Positions 1 to 8,691 of a DNA stretch of 40,026 nucleotides are shown piece by piece. Source of the DNA: Candidatus Omnitrophota bacterium (GTDB taxonomy: Bacteria > Omnitrophota > Gorgyraeia > Zapsychrales > Zapsychraceae); assembly GCA_021108075.1 (NCBI GenBank), contig JAIORP010000010.1, positions 1 to 40,026 on the forward strand. The letters run 5' to 3'. The notes beneath the pieces are model-generated. The model saw only the letters and a list, made by a program, of their open reading frames with translations. It did no database searches and was not told the DNA's origin. Position 1 is the stretch's first letter. Each line of letters opens with the position of its first letter. The position numbers and the translations under genes are program-made.

Positions 1-32
1 AATTTAGAAGTAACGGATTCTACAAATAAAAA

Positions 33-55
33 CTAGTTCTCGGACAAGCTCCTAG
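33..55. repeat. Imperfect inverted partner of the repeat at 40001-40018
   Basis: The first 18 bases (CTAGTTCTCGGACAAGCT) closely match the reverse complement of 40001-40018 (CTAGGTTCTCGTCAAGCT), with one mismatch and two single-base gaps. The element is also bounded by CTAG on both sides. The copy at the other end of the window lies beside a broken Rhs gene, so this may be a dispersed Rhs-associated or mobile sequence. It is short enough that chance is not excluded. Confidence 0.3.
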
Positions 56-73
56 TAATAACTTCTATTATTT

Positions 74-1561
74 ATGAAAATGAAAAATATTTTCACCTAT
101 ATTGTCATTGTTGCTTTAGTCGGCTTAATTTACTTTCCGTCTCTGTCCCACATGCCACGTTCCGATCACCTCAATTATTTAGCCGACATAGCCACTTATC
201 AATCATTACCCGACCTTATCGCGCACACCTATCACCTCGATCAGCAGCGTCATTTTACCGTCAGGTCGCCTTATCTATTCCGTCCATTGTTATTTATTTT
301 CCTGGCTTGCGAAAAATACTTTTTTGGATACCGGTTTGAGTGGTGGCAAGCAACCGGGATCATCTTACATCTGGTTGTCTCGTTTCTCATGATCACAATA
401 TTATCCAGGATTAAACCGGGATATGGCGTGACATTATTCAGCGTCTACTTTGCCGTAATGTTCACAAACACGGAAATGGTGACGTGGCAGCATATCAATG
501 GCTATATGTTCGCTGTGATGGGCGAGTTACTCATCCTGCGGGTGATCTATAACGTCCTCCAACAAAAAAATCTTAACCAAAAACAATTCTTATTGTTAGC
601 CGCCGCGCAATGCATCGCCAGTTTTACGTTTGAAGTCACGAATATATTCGGATTATGGATGATTTGTTTTTTGTTTCTTTTTGGGCCCAAAGATCAGAAT
701 CGTAAAAAGGCTGTTTTTTCTCTTCTGATCCCGTTATTGCTTTACGTAATGTGTTATCTGATTATTGTCCAACCTGCCATGCCTCATTTCGCATCGATTA
801 ATCCGAACCATAACATGACCGTCGTTAATATGACGCTCTATAGCACCACCGCGGTCCTCTGGTGGATCGTTTCAGCTTTTATCGTTGGAGGGCCTTATTA
901 TTACATTCCCAAACACCGCCTCATTGTTTACTTCACGTCTGACTTTTTCAGCCAATTATCATATTGGAGTATTTGGTTCAGTGTCCTGGCCGCTATAAGC
1001 GTCCTGATCCTGGCCGTTTTATGGTTCGCGAACGGAAGGCAAAAACCAAAACCCATTCACCAGTTCCAAATTTTAATCGTAGGGCTGATTATCCTGTTTG
1101 CCGTCAGCATTGCCTGTGTCCGGCTCTTACCCCGGTCCATAAAATACCTGGTTGACAATTTTTATTACAACTATTTTTTCTGGGCCTTCTTTATTATTCT
1201 TATCTATTCTTTTCTGGCGAACGCGCTCGACCGCAAAATAGTCCGGTTAGGGCTCATCACAATTTTTTCCGTTCTTATTATTTTAAACGCTTTTTTTACA
1301 TTTATCATCAACTTCACCCGCGCCAATATCTTTCGAGAATCCTATTGGCTCGTCAAACGGATAGAAAAAAAGCTGGCTGCCCATAAGCATGATCCGGACT
1401 TCACCTTAAAAGAAGAAGATTTCAAGCTGGGGAATTATCCCGTCCATTGGGCGCCACGCACTTATGGCACGACAGACGCGGATCAAAACAATGAAGAGAA
1501 GGGGACAAATTACAGCTTTATTGAATTGCTGTATTATCCGCATATCGGTGTCAAAAAATAA
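74..1561 (+). CDS. Polytopic membrane protein, GT-C glycosyltransferase-like
   Basis: This 495-residue protein has about ten or more hydrophobic segments, the first at residues 5-22, so it lies in the inner membrane. The first extracytoplasmic loop carries an Arg-Ser-Asp-His-Leu-Asn-Tyr sequence soon after TM1. An acidic residue there is typical of GT-C enzymes that use polyprenyl-phosphate sugars (PMT/ArnT/RgtB type). The C-terminal 90 residues are soluble and charged. No clear Shine-Dalgarno precedes the ATG at 74, and a second ATG two codons later is an equally plausible start. The gene is convergent with the P-type ATPase, with only 4 bases between the two stops. No neighbouring polysaccharide genes support a pathway, so the glycosyltransferase assignment is inference from topology; 'conserved membrane protein' is the safe name. 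Confidence 0.6.
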   Translation: MKMKNIFTYIVIVALVGLIYFPSLSHMPRSDHLNYLADIATYQSLPDLIAHTYHLDQQRHFTVRSPYLFRPLLFIFLACEKYFFGYRFEWWQATGIILHLVVSFLMITILSRIKPGYGVTLFSVYFAVMFTNTEMVTWQHINGYMFAVMGELLILRVIYNVLQQKNLNQKQFLLLAAAQCIASFTFEVTNIFGLWMICFLFLFGPKDQNRKKAVFSLLIPLLLYVMCYLIIVQPAMPHFASINPNHNMTVVNMTLYSTTAVLWWIVSAFIVGGPYYYIPKHRLIVYFTSDFFSQLSYWSIWFSVLAAISVLILAVLWFANGRQKPKPIHQFQILIVGLIILFAVSIACVRLLPRSIKYLVDNFYYNYFFWAFFIILIYSFLANALDRKIVRLGLITIFSVLIILNAFFTFIINFTRANIFRESYWLVKRIEKKLAAHKHDPDFTLKEEDFKLGNYPVHWAPRTYGTTDADQNNEEKGTNYSFIELLYYPHIGVKK

Positions 1562-1565
1562 ATCG

Positions 1566-4265
1566 TTATTTCTCGCCGGTTAACTTTTTGACCTTTATGA
1601 TTTCACCGACAATAAGCATAGGCAAAGCAAGGATAAAAAGGAGCAGCCAATAGTTGAAGGATATGGCCGTAGTTCCCAGGTAGGATTGCAAAAAAGGCCA
1701 GTAAACCCCCAAACAATGCACCGCGACCGTTCCTGACATGGCAAACAATAAAAACTTATTCGAAAAAAATCCAATCTTCGACAGCGGACTTTTTAAAGAA
1801 CGAAAATTCAAAACATTCACCTTGCTGAATACCACCATACCCGTCAGCGCGACGGTATTGGCCAGAGGCAAATATTGGCTTTGCCCCTGACCGACGGTCT
1901 GCCAAATATACCAGAACACACCCAAAAGCGCGATCGCCTTGTATAATCCGATAAGCCCCAGAATCATGAGGATATTCATCGGCAACAAAGAGGCTTGCGG
2001 GTCACGCGGAGGCTGCGACATGTTATCGGGTTCAGCCTTCTCAAAGCCTAAAGACAGGGCCGTGGCTCCATCAGTAATAAGGTTTAGCCATAATATTTGG
2101 ACGGGAAGGAGGACCAAAACTTTCCATCCCAAAAATAAACTCGCGCTCAAAATGATCACTTCACCCAGATTGCTGCATAGCATGTACCAAACAAACTTTT
2201 TAATATTCGAAAATTGCCTGCGACCTTCTTCGATGCCGTCGACCAAAGACGCGAAGCTATCGTTCATCAGAATCACATCCGCTGCGCCTTTAGCGACATC
2301 ACTGCCTTTGATGCCCATGGCAATACCGACATCGGCCTGACGTAAGGCAGGCGCATCATTGACGCCATCACCGGTCATCGCGCATATTTTACCCATGGTT
2401 TGAAAAGCCTTAGCCAGACGCATTTTATGTTCCGGTGTGACGCGCGCGAACAAGACATCCTTTTTATCGAGAATGCTAAATAAGGCCTCGTCATCCAATC
2501 CGTCCAGGTCATTTCCGACTAAAACCTGTTCAAAATTTAATCCGATTGACCGGCCGATCGCCCCGGCGGTTAAAGGATTATCGCCTGTTAAAACAGCGAT
2601 ACGGATACCAGCCGCATGGGCAGCCCGCACAGCGGCTGAAGCTTCTGGCCGGGCCGGGTCTGTAATCCCCACCAATCCCAGCAATGTGAGATCCTGTTCC
2701 CATTGGTCGGTCTTAATCGTTTTCTTTGTAATATTCCGACGGGCCACCGCGAGGACGCGCGTTCCATTGGAAGCCAATTGTTGATTTTTATTAATGATCA
2801 TGTCACGAAACGATTCATCCATGACTGTAATCCGTCCCCCGATTGAAACCTTTGTGGACTTAGCTACGATCACTTCGGGCGCGCCTTTAACATAGACATA
2901 TTTGTCATCTTGAATCTTCCAGCCCATGCTCATGGACTTCCTCTCAGAATCAAAACTCAATTCACCAATCGGTTGGGCCTGGCCTGTCAATTCCTCAAGC
3001 ACAATACCGCATTTCTGACCGGCAACAATAATCGCGGCCTCAGTCGGGTCACCGATGGCCAGCCATTTATCATCCTTATTTTCTATCGTGGCGTGATTGC
3101 ATAAAACCCCGGCCTGCAACAATTCAACCACATCTTGCCGTTGCGACGCGTCCTTATTCCCAAAAAGGACCGTGCCGTTGGGTTCATAACCCTGGCCGGT
3201 AACAGTTAAATCCTCATGGGAATCAAGCAAAAGCTGGGGAAGGACCAATGTGGTCACTGTCATCTCATTGCGTGTCAATGTGCCGGTCTTGTCCGTGCAG
3301 ATCACACTCGTCGCGCCCAGGGTCTCATTGGCTGTTAAACGCCGGATCAGGCATTTTTTGGTCATCATTTTGCGCATACCCAGAGCGAGGGTAATGGTCA
3401 GGACGGCAGGCAAACCCTCGGGGATGGCACTAACAGCCAAAGATATCGCGAACATAAACATTTCGTTAAAGGAAAAGCCCTGCCACTTTCCGACAAAGAC
3501 AATCACAACACACAGAATAATCGCGAAAGACCCCAACCTTTTGGCTAAGTCATTTGTTTGTTTTTGAAGGGGAGATACTTCGATTGGTGTTTGCCCTGTT
3601 AAAGCAGCGATTTTTCCAAATTCCGTGTTCCCGCCTGTGGCCGCGACAACACCCTTGGCGAAACCATTGCAAAGGACTGTTCCACAATAAAGCATATTCT
3701 TTCTTTCCGCCAAAGGGGTTTGCTCATCAAGCGGACCGGGTTCTTTGCGAATAGGCGCTGATTCGCCGGTGAGAATAGACTCAATGAGCTGGCAATCATT
3801 TGACGTTAATAAATAAATGTCCGCTGGAACGCGTTCACCGGCTTCAAGGATAACGATATCACCCGGAACCAGTTGGGCAACATCAACCAGGGAGCGTTTC
3901 CCGTCGCGCAACACCTGAGTCTGCATCAACATCATTTTTTTCAGTTCTTCCATGGCCTTTTCGGCCTTGAGTTCCTGAAAAAAACCGAGGAAGCCATTGA
4001 GGGTCACGATCGTCAAAATGGCGATCCCATCCCGCCATTCATGTAAAAAGAAACTGATAACCGCGGCCATAAACAAAATCCCGATTAATAAATCAGAAAA
4101 TTGACGGATAAATATTTTCCAGATGGGAACAGAAGGGGGATCGGGCAGGACATTCTTTCCATACTCCTTTTGCCGGCTGATAACCTCCCGCGATGTTAAC
4201 CCATCGCTGTTTATTTTCAATTGAGAGAATATTTCTGATTCAGACGCAGTGTGCCATTTTAACAT
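1566..4265 (-). CDS. P2A-type cation-transporting ATPase (calcium type)
   Basis: This is a P-type ATPase of about 899 residues that would pump Ca2+ (possibly Mn2+) out of the cytoplasm. It has an N-terminal cation-ATPase domain, TGES in the actuator loop (about 166-169), the phosphorylated aspartate in DKTGT (about 325), KGAPE in the nucleotide-binding domain (about 460) and TGDGVNDA in the hinge (about 631). PEGLP in M4, the Asn-Leu-Gly-Glu segment of M5 and the Asn-Leu-Ile-Thr-Asp segment of M6 match the SERCA/PacL calcium ligands (E309, N768/E771, N796/T799/D800), which argues against Na+/K+ or H+ specificity. I chose the internal ATG at 4265 because a run of six G sits just upstream as a Shine-Dalgarno; the ATG at 4289 would add eight residues. 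The length is usual for the family and nothing is missing. Confidence 0.93.
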   Translation of the reverse strand: MLKWHTASESEIFSQLKINSDGLTSREVISRQKEYGKNVLPDPPSVPIWKIFIRQFSDLLIGILFMAAVISFFLHEWRDGIAILTIVTLNGFLGFFQELKAEKAMEELKKMMLMQTQVLRDGKRSLVDVAQLVPGDIVILEAGERVPADIYLLTSNDCQLIESILTGESAPIRKEPGPLDEQTPLAERKNMLYCGTVLCNGFAKGVVAATGGNTEFGKIAALTGQTPIEVSPLQKQTNDLAKRLGSFAIILCVVIVFVGKWQGFSFNEMFMFAISLAVSAIPEGLPAVLTITLALGMRKMMTKKCLIRRLTANETLGATSVICTDKTGTLTRNEMTVTTLVLPQLLLDSHEDLTVTGQGYEPNGTVLFGNKDASQRQDVVELLQAGVLCNHATIENKDDKWLAIGDPTEAAIIVAGQKCGIVLEELTGQAQPIGELSFDSERKSMSMGWKIQDDKYVYVKGAPEVIVAKSTKVSIGGRITVMDESFRDMIINKNQQLASNGTRVLAVARRNITKKTIKTDQWEQDLTLLGLVGITDPARPEASAAVRAAHAAGIRIAVLTGDNPLTAGAIGRSIGLNFEQVLVGNDLDGLDDEALFSILDKKDVLFARVTPEHKMRLAKAFQTMGKICAMTGDGVNDAPALRQADVGIAMGIKGSDVAKGAADVILMNDSFASLVDGIEEGRRQFSNIKKFVWYMLCSNLGEVIILSASLFLGWKVLVLLPVQILWLNLITDGATALSLGFEKAEPDNMSQPPRDPQASLLPMNILMILGLIGLYKAIALLGVFWYIWQTVGQGQSQYLPLANTVALTGMVVFSKVNVLNFRSLKSPLSKIGFFSNKFLLFAMSGTVAVHCLGVYWPFLQSYLGTTAISFNYWLLLFILALPMLIVGEIIKVKKLTGEK

Positions 4266-4311
4266 GTTACCCCCCTTTAAATTACTCATCTTCCAAGCAT
4301 GTGTCTTTTCG

Positions 4312-4342
4312 ATACCAATCCAACTAAATTTGTCTTAATTCT
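4312..4342. repeat. Possible degenerate half-copy of the 82-bp palindromic repeat
   Basis: The sequence begins ATACCAATCC and ends CTTAATTCT, so it resembles the left half of the repeat at 6365-6446 with several small deletions. No right arm follows. The resemblance is suggestive only. Confidence 0.25.
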
Positions 4343-4418
4343 ACCTTTATATATACCTGAATACAATGATATCTAGTGAAAAATATAAATCCGTCAAAGA
4401 TGTAATATTCTTAATATA

Positions 4419-4427
4419 TGTTATAAT
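4419..4427 (+). promoter_or_regulatory. Candidate extended -10 promoter for the ankyrin gene
   Basis: TGTTATAAT fits the extended -10 form TGnTATAAT and lies 35 bases before the ATG at 4463. No convincing -35 hexamer is visible, as is common for extended -10 promoters. The flanking region is very AT-rich, so a chance match is possible. Confidence 0.4.
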
Positions 4428-4462
4428 TTTATTACTTTTGCTGATGAGAGAATAAAAAGCCT

Positions 4463-6211
4463 ATGCGTATAAAAAAAATCACTATAACAATATATATATT
4501 AATCGTTGGACATTTAAGTCTCGCGCAACCCGCGCAAACAAATGACGATCCTTATTTAGCTGATTATCAAGATAAAGTAACATTTGAGAAGCGGATGGCC
4601 AAACTTTTGTTTCACGAAAAATTTGAAGAATTGAATAGAATCATAAAAGAAATTGAGACTTTCGATGAAAAATTCGCGTCCGGCACACCGAAAGTTGATC
4701 ACTTTTATCTAGGGCTGAAAAGCACCTATCATGAAAAAAGGAAGATTTATTATACCGTCTATGACAAGAAGCTGAGAAATTGGCACCAACTCTATCCCCG
4801 GTCTGACGCTGCGCTGGTCGCCCTGGCGGACATCTATGCTGACTACGCGCGTAATATCCGCAAAAATTTCACCGCGGACACCACCACGAAAAAAAAGAAC
4901 ACGGATATCAAAAAATTTCTCAAAAAAAGCTTAAACTATATCAAAATGTCTTTGGATCTGAATCCTGAATCGGAGCACGCTTACGCGCTGCATCTTAGAA
5001 TCGCCCGGGATTTTGAATACAGAGAAAAAGAGCTAAAAAAAATATTTCAGCAGGGACTATTGGCCGATGAATTTTATTTCCCTCTATACGCCCAAATGAC
5101 CGACGCGCTCATCCACCTGGATAAAGGAACAGAAGAGCTTTCCTTAAAATTCATCAATCAAACGTATGAGTCCTTACCGGAAGATGTCCGCGATGAATAT
5201 TACGCCCGAATGGCAAACGTGGTCCGCCGTTTTTACCCGCATCATCATGTTAAAAAATACCCATTCTCCTGGGACATCATAAAGGATGGTTATGAACAAC
5301 GCCTGAAAAAATATCCGTATAATTTTTACGACCTGAACGCGTTCACCTTATTCGCCTGCATTTTTGAGGACCGTCCGACTGCCCGATATCTCTTTAAGCT
5401 GATCAATGACCGCTGGGACCTCTATTCTGAACAAATATGGATCAACGGATATTATTTCCAGATAAAAAAAGAATGGGCGTTAACAGAAACAATTAAAGTG
5501 AAAAGAAAAAAAAGCATTCATGACATCATTAAAGAAGGGAACGTGTTTGAATTTAAAAATTTATTAAAGGATAACCCGAACCTGAATATGCTGGATAGCG
5601 AAGGGAACACACCCTTCATCATTGCCCTTAAAAATAAAGACCGGATCATTGCGAACATGCTGCTTGATCAGGATATCGATCTGTCCATCCCGGATAATGA
5701 CGGACACGCGGCCATCCATCATGCGGCATGGTTGGGCCTGGATCTTCTATTTGTTAAAATCCTTGAAGACGGCGAGGATATCAACGCGGCTGGACTTAAT
5801 ATTTATCAATGGCGGCCCATTCACTGCGCGGCATCAAACGGTCATACGAAAATTATCGAGATTATCCTGGGGCAGCCTCACTCCAAAATCAACGCGCAAA
5901 TAAACTCTGGAGCAACCGCCTTGCATTATGCGGCCAACGGGGGATTTAACGATATTGTGGAAATACTTTTGATGCGGGATGATATTGAAATTGATTTACA
6001 GGATCAATACGGATATACACCCCTTCACAATGCTGTTTTAAAAGGTTACACAAAAATTGTTCGATTATTGATCCGCGCCGGAGCGGATGTCACTAGAAAA
6101 AATAATAACGGGTTCACACCGACAGATTTAGCAAAAATCACATCACCGGACATATTAAATGTTCTGGAAGAAGCCATCACGAATGAAAATAATATCAAAT
6201 CCATTAAATAA
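4463..6211 (+). CDS. Secreted ankyrin-repeat protein
   Basis: This 582-residue protein starts with a signal peptide (basic N-terminus, hydrophobic core, likely cut after Leu-Ala-Gln near residue 22), so it is probably periplasmic or outer-membrane-associated. Residues 30-340 are a helical, TPR-like region rich in Lys, Tyr and Asp. From about residue 348 to 575 there are six or seven ankyrin repeats, recognisable by TPLH-type helix starts (Thr-Pro-Phe-Ile, Ala-Ala-Ile-His, Arg-Pro-Ile-His, Thr-Ala-Leu-His, Thr-Pro-Leu-His) and Gly-Ala-Asp loop ends. Ankyrin arrays are protein-interaction scaffolds; the partner is unknown. The gene stands alone behind an extended -10 promoter and is not clearly in an operon. 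Use of an ankyrin fold outside the cytoplasm is somewhat unusual but known in diderms. Confidence 0.85.
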   Translation: MRIKKITITIYILIVGHLSLAQPAQTNDDPYLADYQDKVTFEKRMAKLLFHEKFEELNRIIKEIETFDEKFASGTPKVDHFYLGLKSTYHEKRKIYYTVYDKKLRNWHQLYPRSDAALVALADIYADYARNIRKNFTADTTTKKKNTDIKKFLKKSLNYIKMSLDLNPESEHAYALHLRIARDFEYREKELKKIFQQGLLADEFYFPLYAQMTDALIHLDKGTEELSLKFINQTYESLPEDVRDEYYARMANVVRRFYPHHHVKKYPFSWDIIKDGYEQRLKKYPYNFYDLNAFTLFACIFEDRPTARYLFKLINDRWDLYSEQIWINGYYFQIKKEWALTETIKVKRKKSIHDIIKEGNVFEFKNLLKDNPNLNMLDSEGNTPFIIALKNKDRIIANMLLDQDIDLSIPDNDGHAAIHHAAWLGLDLLFVKILEDGEDINAAGLNIYQWRPIHCAASNGHTKIIEIILGQPHSKINAQINSGATALHYAANGGFNDIVEILLMRDDIEIDLQDQYGYTPLHNAVLKGYTKIVRLLIRAGADVTRKNNNGFTPTDLAKITSPDILNVLEEAITNENNIKSIK

Positions 6212-6213
6212 GT

Positions 6214-6228
6214 GTTCAGGACCTGAAC
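6214..6228. other. 15-bp palindrome just after the ankyrin gene
   Basis: GTTCAGG and CCTGAAC are perfect 7-base arms around a single A. No T-run follows, so it does not look like an intrinsic terminator. It could be a protein-binding site. Confidence 0.3.
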
Positions 6229-6327
6229 GCGTGCAGCGTTGTTCATATCTATTGAAGCAATAATATTTCGGGAAGATATTTATCCTCCCGGGGGCGAGGA
6301 CAGATTGAATTTAGACAGTTGTGAAAT

Positions 6328-6337
6328 TAGACCTGTC
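6328..6337. repeat. TAGACCTGTC, inverted partner of 7561-7570
   Basis: This 10-mer is the exact reverse complement of GACAGGTCTA at 7561-7570. The pair brackets the SGNH hydrolase gene. The form resembles REP-like intergenic repeats, but two short copies are weak evidence. Confidence 0.25.
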
Positions 6338-6364
6338 TTCTCATAAATATATAACAATGAGTTC

Positions 6365-6446
6365 ATACCAAATCCATTAATAAATTGTTCTATCTTAATT
6401 CTGAAAAGCAGAATTGGTTTTGGTCATTATTTAATAGAATTGGTAT
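6365..6446. repeat. 82-bp MITE-like palindromic repeat, copy 1
   Basis: The element has imperfect terminal inverted repeats: ATACCAAATCCATTAA on the left, and the reverse complement of the right end reads ATACCAATTCTATTAA. In the centre is a perfect 7-bp stem, AATTCTG/CAGAATT, with a 5-base loop. It differs from the copy at 29294-29375 at only 2 of 82 positions. No target-site duplication is obvious. It lies 24 bases upstream of the start of the SGNH hydrolase gene, so it probably sits in that gene's leader. Confidence 0.85.
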
Positions 6447-6470
6447 CAATAAAACCTTAAAACACCAAAT

Positions 6471-7547
6471 ATGAATCAAAAAAAAATAACCGACATGGAA
6501 TCCGTTATCGGCCGCGTATTTATTTCCTGTTGTATTTTTATCGTTTTATTTATCGGTCTAGATATCGCCAGCCGGCCATTTCTATCCAACCGGTCTCAAA
6601 TCGAAAAAAAATTTCCGGTTGTGTCTTCACGTTATCCCCGGCCGTATGTCATGTTTTCAGGCAAACCCCATGCCGACCAATTAAACGAACTCGGGTATAT
6701 CGGACCAGCCCCAAAAATCCCCAAGCCGAACAATGAATACCGCATCATTTGTTTAGGCGGATCAACCATTATCAACGGCGATCCACCTCTGCCTGAATTG
6801 ATACAAAATCAATTTAACCATGCGGGCATGGAGCATGTGCGCGTATACAATTTTGGCGTGATTTCTTCTGTTTCCGGAATGGAATTGGTTAAGATTGCCA
6901 CACAGGCCGTGGACTATCAGCCTGATTTAATCGTCATGTATAATGGCGGGAACGATTTGACCCAGCCGATTTTTTCTGATCCCCGGCCGGGATACCCTTT
7001 TAATTTCATGGTTTATGAATACAATCCCTTGCTTGAGAGCGACATCAAAGACTATCCGGGATGGACCCTTTTTCTTTACGGCAGCAATATTATGCGCACT
7101 CTTTTCCCCAAATATTTCGCGAAAAAATTTCTTGATGTCACTTCATTGCGCAAAAATGTTCACTATAATACCCCGGAATGGAAAAACGCGATCGCCAGGA
7201 CCTATGTTCAGAATTTGATCAAATCCCATCATATCGCGCGAGCCTTTGGTGCTGACTTTATCGGCTTTATTCAACCAACCATTTTTTACAAAGATCAGAT
7301 TGCCCCACAGGAGAGGGGATTCTTAAATCTGCACCTGCAAGATGAATTCAAATCGATGCGGGACTTAACGCTTAACAATCTTCGACAACTCAATCAGAAA
7401 CATCAGGCCCGTATCATTGATTTAAGCGATTATTTCAGCCATGAAAAAGAGCATGTCTACATGGACTTTATACACATCAAGCAAGTCTATAAACCGGGCC
7501 TGGCCGATAAAATCTATCAGCATATCCTGCCCGTGGTTCAGCCTTAA
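6471..7547 (+). CDS. Membrane-anchored SGNH/GDSL-family hydrolase
   Basis: This 358-residue protein has one N-terminal membrane segment (about 15-32) and then an extracytoplasmic SGNH hydrolase domain. Block I is Gly-Gly-Ser-Thr with the candidate nucleophile Ser98, block III is Gly-Gly-Asn-Asp with Asn161, and block V has Asp332 and His335 in DFIH followed by Lys-Pro-Gly, so the catalytic set is complete. Such enzymes are esterases, often acting on acetylated polysaccharide or peptidoglycan; the substrate here cannot be told. The AT-rich leader contains an 82-bp repeat and no strong Shine-Dalgarno. The gene is not tightly linked to its neighbours. A lipase or acyltransferase-like role is an alternative. 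Confidence 0.82.
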   Translation: MNQKKITDMESVIGRVFISCCIFIVLFIGLDIASRPFLSNRSQIEKKFPVVSSRYPRPYVMFSGKPHADQLNELGYIGPAPKIPKPNNEYRIICLGGSTIINGDPPLPELIQNQFNHAGMEHVRVYNFGVISSVSGMELVKIATQAVDYQPDLIVMYNGGNDLTQPIFSDPRPGYPFNFMVYEYNPLLESDIKDYPGWTLFLYGSNIMRTLFPKYFAKKFLDVTSLRKNVHYNTPEWKNAIARTYVQNLIKSHHIARAFGADFIGFIQPTIFYKDQIAPQERGFLNLHLQDEFKSMRDLTLNNLRQLNQKHQARIIDLSDYFSHEKEHVYMDFIHIKQVYKPGLADKIYQHILPVVQP

Positions 7548-7560
7548 AATGATCTTAGGG

Positions 7561-7570
7561 GACAGGTCTA
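7561..7570. repeat. GACAGGTCTA, inverted partner of 6328-6337
   Basis: This is the exact inverted copy of 6328-6337, placed 13 bases after the stop of the SGNH hydrolase. The next 90 bases have no recognisable gene. It may be a remnant of a REP-like element. Confidence 0.25.
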
Positions 7571-7765
7571 GAATAGACAAATTTTGACTAACTGCGTAAA
7601 AATCTTTACCACGGATGCATCATTATAATTGAACAGTGGAGGCCGAAGGTGGTACTAGAACCAGATGGGTACGCAAAGCATTGGCCATTTTCAAAGGATG
7701 TCTTTTCAGTGCACAAAGGAAAACAGATCAACTTCCAGGATCAGGTCATTAAAATAAGACCCCAC

Positions 7766-8389
7766 ATGAAAAAAATTTTAATTCTATTATTTTTGCTTAA
7801 TTTTTGCGCTTGCTCTGCCGTGCGGACATCAGGACGTGTCGTAAAAGGAGTCGCCAGGGCCGGAGGGGGAACAGCTAAAGTGACAGGTAAAGTATTAACA
7901 ACAACGGGTAAGGTCGCTGTCAAGACGGGAAAGGTTGCCGTCAAAACAGGAAAAATAACACATAAAGGTGTGCGTACGGTTGTGTACATGGCCAAGGGCA
8001 AGCAAATCATTGCTTTGAAAAAACAAGGCGACAGTCTTTATACGGATGTTAAGCTTAATCGAAAACGCAAGGCAACATTTTTAGTTGATACCGGCGCATC
8101 AAGCATGCAGATTTCCAGGGCAATGGCCGAGAGCCTGAATCTGAATTTAGAAAAATACCCGCTCATTCCCGTTACCATCGCGGGCGGGCATGTTGTCGGC
8201 GCAAGGGAAGTTATTTTAAAGGAGGTCCAGGTTGGCCGTGTGCGGGTCAAAAATGTTAAGGCGCTCGTTATGGAACAAGATAATTTAGACATCTATGACG
8301 GCTTGCTAGGCATGTCCTTTTTAAATCATTTTATTTTTTCTGTTGATCCGATAAAAGGAGAACTGATTTTACAGCAGAGAGCGATATAA
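7766..8389 (+). CDS. Retropepsin-like aspartic protease lipoprotein
   Basis: The 207-residue protein begins with a short signal sequence ending in Phe-Cys-Ala-Cys, where Cys16 would be the lipidated residue. Residues 33-65 are a basic low-complexity linker with several repeats of Thr-Gly-Lys-Val/Ile. The domain from about 85 to 200 is a single-lobe clan AA protease: DTGAS at 108-112 carries the catalytic Asp, followed by a flap region and a C-terminal Gly-Leu-Leu-Gly-Met segment. Like retropepsin or TIGR02281 proteins, it would need to dimerise to be active. The open frame extends up to a GTG at 7649, but the ATG at 7766 is preferred because only it begins directly with the export signal. The gene stands alone. 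Its likely site is the periplasmic face of a membrane; the substrate is unknown. Confidence 0.8.
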   Translation: MKKILILLFLLNFCACSAVRTSGRVVKGVARAGGGTAKVTGKVLTTTGKVAVKTGKVAVKTGKITHKGVRTVVYMAKGKQIIALKKQGDSLYTDVKLNRKRKATFLVDTGASSMQISRAMAESLNLNLEKYPLIPVTIAGGHVVGAREVILKEVQVGRVRVKNVKALVMEQDNLDIYDGLLGMSFLNHFIFSVDPIKGELILQQRAI

Positions 8390-8581
8390 GAGATACGGGT
8401 AATACTCGACATATACCTCGCTGAATGGCCCCGGAAAAGTCCGTGATTTACCTGAGGACTGTTTGATATCAACCTGAAAATCATTTCAGCTTTAATCTTT
8501 TAACCATCCTGTGCGGACAAAACGCATGAACTGTTTCTCTATGTTCCTCAGGCATATCTTCCGTATTCTCAACATTTTAGC
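8390..8581. other. Intergenic region before the large operon
   Basis: About 300 bases separate the protease gene from the next start at 8692. No gene is recognisable on either strand. There is a short inverted pair, TGAAA/TTTCA, near 8477-8490, and CCTGAGG near 8450 faces CCTCAGG near 8547. The 3' part is occupied by the promoter at 8582-8610 and an AT-rich leader. Confidence 0.5.
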
Positions 8582-8610
8582 TTGCTATAAAAATTAGTTG
8601 CTTTTATAAT
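8582..8610 (+). promoter_or_regulatory. Sigma70-like promoter of the 8.7-22.9 kb operon
   Basis: A -35 box TTGCTA (8582-8587, four of six consensus bases) and a perfect -10 box TATAAT (8605-8610) are separated by exactly 17 bases. The leader is about 75 bases and AT-rich, and ends with an AAGGGGG ribosome-binding site before the ATG at 8692. This is the best promoter in the window and the only convincing one before 22.9 kb. Confidence 0.6.
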
Positions 8611-8691
8611 AGTCAGATATAAATATTTATATATACTATTTATTAATAATTGCCGTTAAAAATTGTAAACATATTTATAAGGGGGATTGAT

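Noticed and set aside
1939..3799. Several open frames antisense to the P-type ATPase
   Set aside because: They are shadows of a highly conserved gene and encode no recognisable protein.
7571..7765. A transposase or tRNA remnant upstream of the aspartic protease
   Set aside because: Short translated pieces looked suggestive but no conserved motif or cloverleaf could be supported.
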